A stretch of 7,042 bases of DNA, taken from positions 1 to 7,042 of the forward strand of contig JAIFWS010000042.1 in NCBI GenBank assembly GCA_019658985.1, written 5' to 3'. Below are positions 4,852 through 7,042 of this stretch, piece by piece. How positions within the stretch are numbered: the first letter of the stretch is position 1; each line of letters begins with the position of its first letter. Below the pieces are notes generated by a model. It worked only from the letters and a program-made list of their open reading frames with translations. It was not told the DNA's origin and did not search any database. The position numbers and the translations under genes were made by a program. Origin of the DNA: Candidatus Parcubacteria bacterium. Its GTDB lineage: Bacteria > Patescibacteriota > Minisyncoccia > Minisyncoccales > Staskawiczbacteraceae.

Positions 4852-4886
4852 AAAAATCCCCTGTGTTGCGCATGGCGCAGGGGATT
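4850..4886 (-). terminator. Terminator of the 115-aa minus-strand gene
   Basis: On the minus strand, AATCCCCTG (4886-4878) pairs with CAGGGGATT (4863-4855) and runs into a T tract (4856-4850). The tract overlaps the ychF stop codon. The same stem is available to ychF transcripts but without a following T run, so it mainly serves the minus strand. Confidence 0.75.
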
Positions 4887-4905
4887 AGCAGTCAGCTGCA
4901 AGCGG

Positions 4906-5253
4906 CTACCTTTTGACCAGATTGGCATCGACCAGCTCTTTGGTGTCGTAGTGGTAGGTGTCCCAGAATTCCACTTCCAGCCATCCTTGTTCTTGGAGGG
5001 TTTTCCTGAGGTTTTTAGCGGTAATTCCATAGCCAGTCATATAGACGCGCACCAACCCGCTGATGTCCATGCGGACCTCCTGTACTTCCGCATAGTCATC
5101 GGTGTTCTTCAAGAAGGTGAACTCCCAGCCTTCCTGTGGCGGGCAGGGGAGGTCGACGCTTTTGATGAAATGCGTCCAACCCTCGCCGAAGGCGGACTCA
5201 TCACCGTTGCACGGATCGGATTCGTGCAACGAAAGATAGAGGTCAATCCTCAT
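4906..5253 (-). CDS. Orphan small protein (115 aa) with a strong Shine-Dalgarno
   Basis: Not recognised. The ATG at 5253 is chosen because GGGAGG lies 7 nt upstream; a TTG two codons earlier would sit too close to that site. The protein starts MRIDLYLS and is probably an alpha/beta soluble fold: strands around FTFL (45-48), VQEVRMDI (57-64) and VRVYMTG (68-74), a helix (78-88), then GWLEVEFWD (90-98). It has no signal peptide or membrane segment. The 102-aa protein at 6653-6961 shows the same order of blocks, suggesting distant paralogy. The gene has a clear promoter (5310-5337) and a terminator beside ychF, so it is a self-contained unit. GC content appears higher than in the + strand block, and the Shine-Dalgarno is at odds with the 16S tail; both hint at acquisition. 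Confidence 0.78.
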   Translation of the reverse strand: MRIDLYLSLHESDPCNGDESAFGEGWTHFIKSVDLPCPPQEGWEFTFLKNTDDYAEVQEVRMDISGLVRVYMTGYGITAKNLRKTLQEQGWLEVEFWDTYHYDTKELVDANLVKR

Positions 5254-5260
5254 TCTCAAG

Positions 5261-5266
5261 CCTCCC
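5261..5266 (-). promoter_or_regulatory. Strong ribosome binding site, start-deciding
   Basis: GGGAGG on the minus strand, 7 nt before the ATG at 5253. It decides that start over the upstream TTG. It has no complement in the 16S tail seen at 49-56. Confidence 0.7.
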
Positions 5267-5309
5267 GTTTACTTGGACTTCTTTGGGCGGGGCGAATTGT
5301 TCTAAGAAA

Positions 5310-5337
5310 ATCCTACATTAATCATAAGCTTTGTCAA
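5310..5337 (-). promoter_or_regulatory. Promoter of the 115-aa minus-strand gene
   Basis: On the minus strand, TTGACA (5337-5332) and TAGGAT (5315-5310) are 16 bp apart, with a start expected near 5303 and a leader of about 50 nt. The spacing and the TAGNAT -10 match the ncRNA promoter at 917-944. Confidence 0.75.
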
Positions 5338-5414
5338 GCATCTTTAAACGGGGTTAATCAAATATTAATGAGCGCCGGAGGAGAATAAGAGATTATTAAA
5401 AAACACCATATAAT

Positions 5415-5603
5415 ATGAAAATAATTTATATTTTATCGTTGTTGCTGGTTCTGGGAGGATTATTTTTCGCCAGTGCTTCGCAGGCAGTAGTAGTCCGGCC
5501 CGTCTCATGTCCGGTCGGCTCATTTGGCCCGTTTTGCCGTTGCCATTATATTATAGTGAATACGCAAGTAGGCCCTCGATTCGTAGGAGTTTGTAATAGG
5601 TAA
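5415..5603 (+). CDS. Small secreted cysteine-containing peptide (62 aa), first of a pair
   Basis: A 62-aa precursor with a typical signal peptide: MK, a hydrophobic core to about residue 18, and a likely cleavage site after ASASQA (19-24). The mature part of about 38 residues has four cysteines (C32, C41, C43, C60), enough for two disulfides. The motif CRC-x9-GPR-x3-VC (41-60) recurs with identical spacing in the next gene, together with the MKIIY start, so the two are tandem paralogues. Function is unknown; secreted disulfide peptides of this size can be toxins, adhesion or surface factors. No Shine-Dalgarno precedes the ATG; TATAAT touches it but is too close to serve as a promoter for this start. 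Genes on either side are on the minus strand. Confidence 0.8.
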   Translation: MKIIYILSLLLVLGGLFFASASQAVVVRPVSCPVGSFGPFCRCHYIIVNTQVGPRFVGVCNR

Positions 5604-5629
5604 GAAAAACTAAAGATTATTATACATCC

Positions 5630-5794
5630 ATGAAAATAATTTATCTTATCGCGCTACTGTTAGTTTTTGTCGGTTTGTTTGCGGGGTCTTCAATTGTTGA
5701 GGCGTCGGGTACTCCCGGTCATCCTTGCCGTTGCCGGCCGGTAACCATATTAACAAGCGCGGGTCCAAGAACGCGGGTAGTATGCGCGCCATAA
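5630..5794 (+). CDS. Small secreted cysteine-containing peptide (54 aa), second of the pair
   Basis: A 54-aa precursor starting 26 nt after its paralogue. The signal peptide (MKIIYLIALLLVFVGLF, cleavage probably after IVEA, about residue 25) leaves a mature peptide of about 29 residues with three cysteines (C33, C35, C52). The CRC-x9-GPR-x3-VC block (33-52) keeps the same spacing as in the first gene, while the extra N-terminal cysteine of that protein is missing. An odd cysteine number allows dimerisation through a disulfide, or pairing with the neighbour. Between CRC and GPR the sequence differs completely, a pattern expected for selection on framework residues. No Shine-Dalgarno is present. 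An apparent minus-strand reading frame across this gene is a shadow. Confidence 0.78.
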   Translation: MKIIYLIALLLVFVGLFAGSSIVEASGTPGHPCRCRPVTILTSAGPRTRVVCAP

Positions 5795-5803
5795 ATGGTG
5801 AAA

Positions 5804-5834
5804 TAAAAAAAGAACCTGGTGCGCTAATCCAGGT
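5804..5834 (-). terminator. Terminator of the minus-strand repeat transcript
   Basis: On the minus strand, ACCTGG (5834-5829) pairs with CCAGGT (5819-5814), followed by TC and seven T residues (5811-5805). It lies just beyond the tandem repeats and pairs functionally with the promoter at 6172-6200. Confidence 0.72.
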
Positions 5835-5865
5835 CCTGGTGGCCAAAGAGATCGATTCTTGAGAA

Positions 5866-6092
5866 CAATTGAACAAGATTCGCTGAGAGCAATTGGTCAG
5901 AAATACTGAAAGCAATTGATCAGAAGTACTGAGAGCAATTGGTCAGAAGTACTGAGAGCAATTGATCAAGGTCTTGGGCGTAATTGACCAAAACCTTGAG
6001 AGCAACTGATCAGTAATCCCTAGCAATTGATCAGTAATCCCTAGCAATTGACCGGTAATCCCTAGCAATTGATCAGCTATTCCGGGCAATCG
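5866..6092. repeat. Tandem array of ten to eleven 21-24-bp degenerate repeats
   Basis: On the minus strand, units begin with CAATTG and end in TGAT, TGAC or GGT. Unit lengths run in order 21, 21, 21, 21, 22, 22, 23, 23, 23, 24, then a partial copy. A well-kept unit is CAATTGCTCTCAGTACTTC + TGAT. Units combine the palindromes CAATTG, TGATCA and AGTACT, so they could be iterated protein-binding sites as well as RNA or protein repeats. This is not a CRISPR: there are no distinct spacers. Confidence 0.85.
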
Positions 6093-6119
6093 TCTCAAGA
6101 AGACCAGCATTTTGGCCAT
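5943..6119 (-). CDS. Possible heptad-repeat small protein (58 aa)
   Basis: The ATG at 6119 opens a 58-codon frame: MAKMLVFLRRLPGIA, then repeats of DQLLGIT (residues 16-36, one copy starting GQ), then a diverged tail ending NCSQYF. Where repeat units are 21 nt the frame gives perfect heptads with Leu and Ile at coiled-coil-like spacing. When units become 22-23 nt the register is lost and a TGA follows. There is no Shine-Dalgarno near the ATG; AGGAGG lies about 20-25 nt upstream in a hairpin. It may be a genuine short coiled-coil peptide, the decayed remnant of a longer repeat protein, or a chance frame in a repeat RNA. Confidence 0.35.
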   Translation of the reverse strand: MAKMLVFLRRLPGIADQLLGITGQLLGITDQLLGITDQLLSRFWSITPKTLINCSQYF

Positions 6120-6128
6120 CACGTGATG

Positions 6129-6152
6129 TAGGAGGGTTTGTCACTCCTCCTA
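6129..6152 (-). promoter_or_regulatory. Leader hairpin pairing an SD-like with an anti-SD-like sequence
   Basis: TAGGAGG and CCTCCTA form a 7-bp stem around an approximately 10-nt loop in the leader of the repeat transcript, on either strand. On the minus-strand RNA it would mask AGGAGG. Its role is unknown. Confidence 0.45.
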
Positions 6153-6171
6153 CCTGCAAGCTTGTAGGCCT

Positions 6172-6200
6172 TTTATAATATTTATTTTTACATTTGTCAA
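6172..6200 (-). promoter_or_regulatory. Promoter of the repeat transcript
   Basis: On the minus strand, TTGACA (6200-6195) and TATAAA (6177-6172) are separated by 17 bp, with a start expected near 6165. Confidence 0.7.
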
Positions 6201-6236
6201 GGAATGTGTTATTAGTAATTATCGACAGTTTGCATG

Positions 6237-6266
6237 AAAAAAGCCAGATGCGCCTTGGCACCTGGC
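6237..6266 (-). terminator. Terminator of the 58-aa gene at 6272-6448
   Basis: On the minus strand, GCCAGGTGC (6266-6258) pairs with GCATCTGGC (6251-6243) over 9 bp with one G.U, followed by six T residues (6242-6237). It begins six bases after the stop codon of the gene. Confidence 0.78.
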
Positions 6267-6271
6267 GAACG

Positions 6272-6448
6272 TCACCGCACAGCATCATTCGGGTCTATCC
6301 CATCCTCAAGAATGAGGAGATTGTTACCGGAGATTCCTCCGCCAATGAGCCAGGCTTGATGGTCCTCTAGCTCATTTTTGGGTTTTCGGTAGATTGCAAG
6401 GATCCATCCGGCGCTCCCGCTTTCTTTTCTCCGCCAAAGCGAAAACAT
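6272..6448 (-). CDS. Orphan 58-aa protein in its own transcription unit
   Basis: A short gene, not recognised. Translation from the ATG at 6448 gives MFSLWRRKESGSAGWILAIYRKPKNELEDH..., ending DGIDPNDAVR. The N terminus is basic (WRRK), followed by a short strand (GWILAIYRK, 14-22), an acidic turn (NELED), then hydrophobic patterning (AWLIGGG, NNLLILEDG) as in a small beta-rich domain. There is no membrane segment long enough to span. Support comes from the full set of signals: promoter TTGATC/TAAAAT with 17-bp spacing, GGGAG 8 nt before the ATG (6461-6457), and a terminator six bases after the stop. The same frame is open for 18 codons upstream, including CPFC, but that part overlaps the promoter, so I exclude it. 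Confidence 0.6.
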   Translation of the reverse strand: MFSLWRRKESGSAGWILAIYRKPKNELEDHQAWLIGGGISGNNLLILEDGIDPNDAVR

Positions 6449-6483
6449 GGTTGGGGCTCCCAGAAGGGGGCAGAACGGACAGG

Positions 6484-6512
6484 ATTTTAAATTCAGCTTG
6501 CACTTGGATCAA
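6484..6512 (-). promoter_or_regulatory. Promoter of the 58-aa gene
   Basis: On the minus strand, TTGATC (6512-6507) and TAAAAT (6489-6484) are 17 bp apart, with a start near 6477. Its -35 overlaps the T tract of the upstream gene's terminator by two bases. Confidence 0.55.
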
Positions 6513-6532
6513 AAAAAACCTTCTTATGAAGG
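6511..6532 (-). terminator. Terminator of the 102-aa minus-strand gene
   Basis: On the minus strand, CCTTC (6532-6528) and GAAGG (6523-6519) form a hairpin with an ATAA loop, followed by eight T residues (6518-6511). It lies about 120 nt after the stop of the gene at 6653. Confidence 0.72.
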
Positions 6533-6618
6533 CTCAGCGGGGCATAGCGGTGACTATGATGGAGATGTTGTTGAAGGTGAAGTTGAGAGGATAAAAAACT
6601 TGTTGTCATAACGATGAA

Positions 6619-6642
6619 GTCCCGCAAATCCGTTTGCGGGAC
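6619..6642. repeat. Perfect 10-bp inverted repeat downstream of the 102-aa gene
   Basis: GTCCCGCAAA (6619-6628) and TTTGCGGGAC (6633-6642) are exact reverse complements around TCCG (CGGA on the minus strand). It starts 11 bases after the minus-strand stop codon but has no T tract on either side, so it may stabilise the mRNA 3' end or act as a weak terminator ahead of the true one at 6511-6532. Confidence 0.7.
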
Positions 6643-6652
6643 ATGAGCGGGT

Positions 6653-6961
6653 TTATCCAGAGGCCAACTTGACCTCCTGCCAGCCTTCCGTAGGCGTGAG
6701 GTATAACCGCAACTCCTCCGTGGAGTTGTCCATTTCGATCCAAACCTGTTCCACTCGTTCCGTGGTGGCCGACCCCGAACCGACATTTTTTACTTCTCCC
6801 TCTCTCAGACGTCCGTAGTGCTCCCAAGTGAGGTGGGCGGGGAGAATTTTGAATCCGACCCTCAACGGTTTGGTCGCGTCGTCCAGGGTCCAGCTTTTCT
6901 TGAAGAAAGTCTGGAGCTGGCCATTACGCGTGCTCGAGGAGACGTACACTTCGCGCCGCAT
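6653..6961 (-). CDS. Orphan small protein (102 aa) with a perfect Shine-Dalgarno
   Basis: Not recognised. The ATG at 6961 is preferred to one nine codons upstream because AAAGGAGG lies 7 nt before it. The product starts MRREVYVSS and appears soluble: FFKKSWTLDD (19-28), strand VGFKIL (35-40), WEHYGRLREGEV (46-57), a Gly/Ser linker (61-65), then strands VEQVWIEMD (70-78) and ELRLYLTP (83-90) and a final GWQEVKL (93-99). The order and spacing of these blocks resemble the 115-aa protein at 4906-5253 (FIKS, W-x-F-x-F-L, VQEVRMDI, VRVYMTG, GWLEVEF), so I infer remote paralogues. Base composition is GC-richer than in the housekeeping block. The promoter is not clear; a weak TTTCAA/TTAATT pair lies upstream. 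Two downstream hairpins could end the transcript. Confidence 0.75.
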   Translation of the reverse strand: MRREVYVSSSTRNGQLQTFFKKSWTLDDATKPLRVGFKILPAHLTWEHYGRLREGEVKNVGSGSATTERVEQVWIEMDNSTEELRLYLTPTEGWQEVKLASG

Positions 6962-6968
6962 GATGCTT

Positions 6969-6974
6969 CCTCCT
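6969..6974 (-). promoter_or_regulatory. Canonical ribosome binding site, start-deciding
   Basis: AGGAGG (within AAAGGAGG, 6976-6969) lies 7 nt before the ATG at 6961, the same spacing as in the gene at 4906-5253. It sets the start and contrasts with the SD-less + strand genes. Confidence 0.72.
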
Positions 6975-7042
6975 TTCGCAGGAAACAATAGAGCAGGGCG
7001 AGTACTAATTAACTAATACCATATCCATGTTGAAAGTGCTAT

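Larger units (their letters stand above)
5805..6165 (-). ncRNA. Minus-strand transcript (about 360 nt) composed mostly of tandem repeats
   Basis: A promoter (start near 6165) and a terminator (5804-5834) bracket a transcript whose main content is the 21-24-nt repeat array. The leader holds a 7-bp hairpin pairing AGGAGG with CCTCCT (6129-6152) and the palindrome ATCACGTGAT (6115-6124). Several repeat units contain a small internal stem, for example TCAG/CTGA around TACTT. Because unit lengths drift by single bases, no reading frame stays open across the array, which favours an RNA or DNA role over a protein. A short heptad-repeat protein from its 5' half is the alternative, listed separately. 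Confidence 0.4.

Noticed and set aside
4951..5388. Long + strand frame of 145 codons opposite the 115-aa minus-strand gene
   Set aside because: It is antisense to a gene that has promoter, SD and terminator, and runs through that gene's promoter.
5646..5915. 89-codon minus-strand frame over the second secreted peptide and part of the repeat array
   Set aside because: It reads through the strong minus-strand terminator at 5804-5834 and lies antisense to a gene with clear paralogy.
5866..6092. CRISPR array
   Set aside because: The 21-24-bp units are directly adjacent with no unique spacers, and no cas gene is nearby.
6493..6609. Minus-strand 38-codon frame with many histidines (starting MTTSFLSSQLHLQQHLHHSH)
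   Set aside because: It has no ribosome binding site, runs through a terminator hairpin with its T tract and into the next promoter, and its His/Gln bias comes from a simple CAT/CAA-rich stretch.

Overview
The window looks like a chromosomal piece of a small-genome bacterium, most likely a Patescibacteria/CPR (Parcubacteria-like) member. This rests on a 16S rRNA 3' end with no 23S or 5S gene in the following 7 kb, a pyruvate kinase lacking its C-terminal domain, many short orphan genes, AT-rich inverted repeats between genes, and a 16S tail with no anti-Shine-Dalgarno sequence. TGA acts as a stop (end of the 153-aa gene at 3814), so the code looks standard. The assignment is an inference without database support.

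Bases 1-56 are the 16S rRNA 3' end. Helix 45, its GGAA loop and GGATCA are intact, but the usual CCUCCUUA tail reads UUUUUUUA. Bases 57-716 hold no protein gene. They carry a tandem series of structured RNA modules (one weak, four strong), each opening with a long hairpin that keeps a G.U wobble after a U-A/U-A step. A downstream segment can pair with the hairpin's 3' arm instead. The series ends directly at the 5' end of an aberrant tRNA, followed by tRNA-Arg(UCU) and a terminator. A fifth strong module (951-1183) has its own promoter and terminator and looks like a free-standing ncRNA.

Bases 1224-4851 are a housekeeping block on the + strand: greA (possibly leaderless), an AT-rich inverted repeat, tRNA-Ala(UGC), then a tight cluster of pyruvate kinase, a membrane protein, an acidic protein and the ychF ATPase. 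No start in this block has a convincing Shine-Dalgarno sequence, which fits the 16S tail.

Bases 4850-7042 are accessory sequence. The minus strand carries several one-gene transcription units with recognisable promoters, starts and terminators. Two encode remotely similar proteins of 115 and 102 aa with strong SD sites (GGGAGG and AGGAGG, both 7 nt from ATG), which is at odds with the 16S tail. A third encodes a 58-aa protein. A fourth is a promoter-to-terminator transcript made largely of 21-24-bp tandem repeats, partly readable as DQLLGIT heptads. The + strand carries two tandem paralogous secreted cysteine-containing peptides sharing CRC-x9-GPR-x3-VC.

The most notable features are the missing anti-SD beside SD-bearing accessory genes, the repeated switch-like RNA modules behind the 16S gene, and the tandem secreted peptides.
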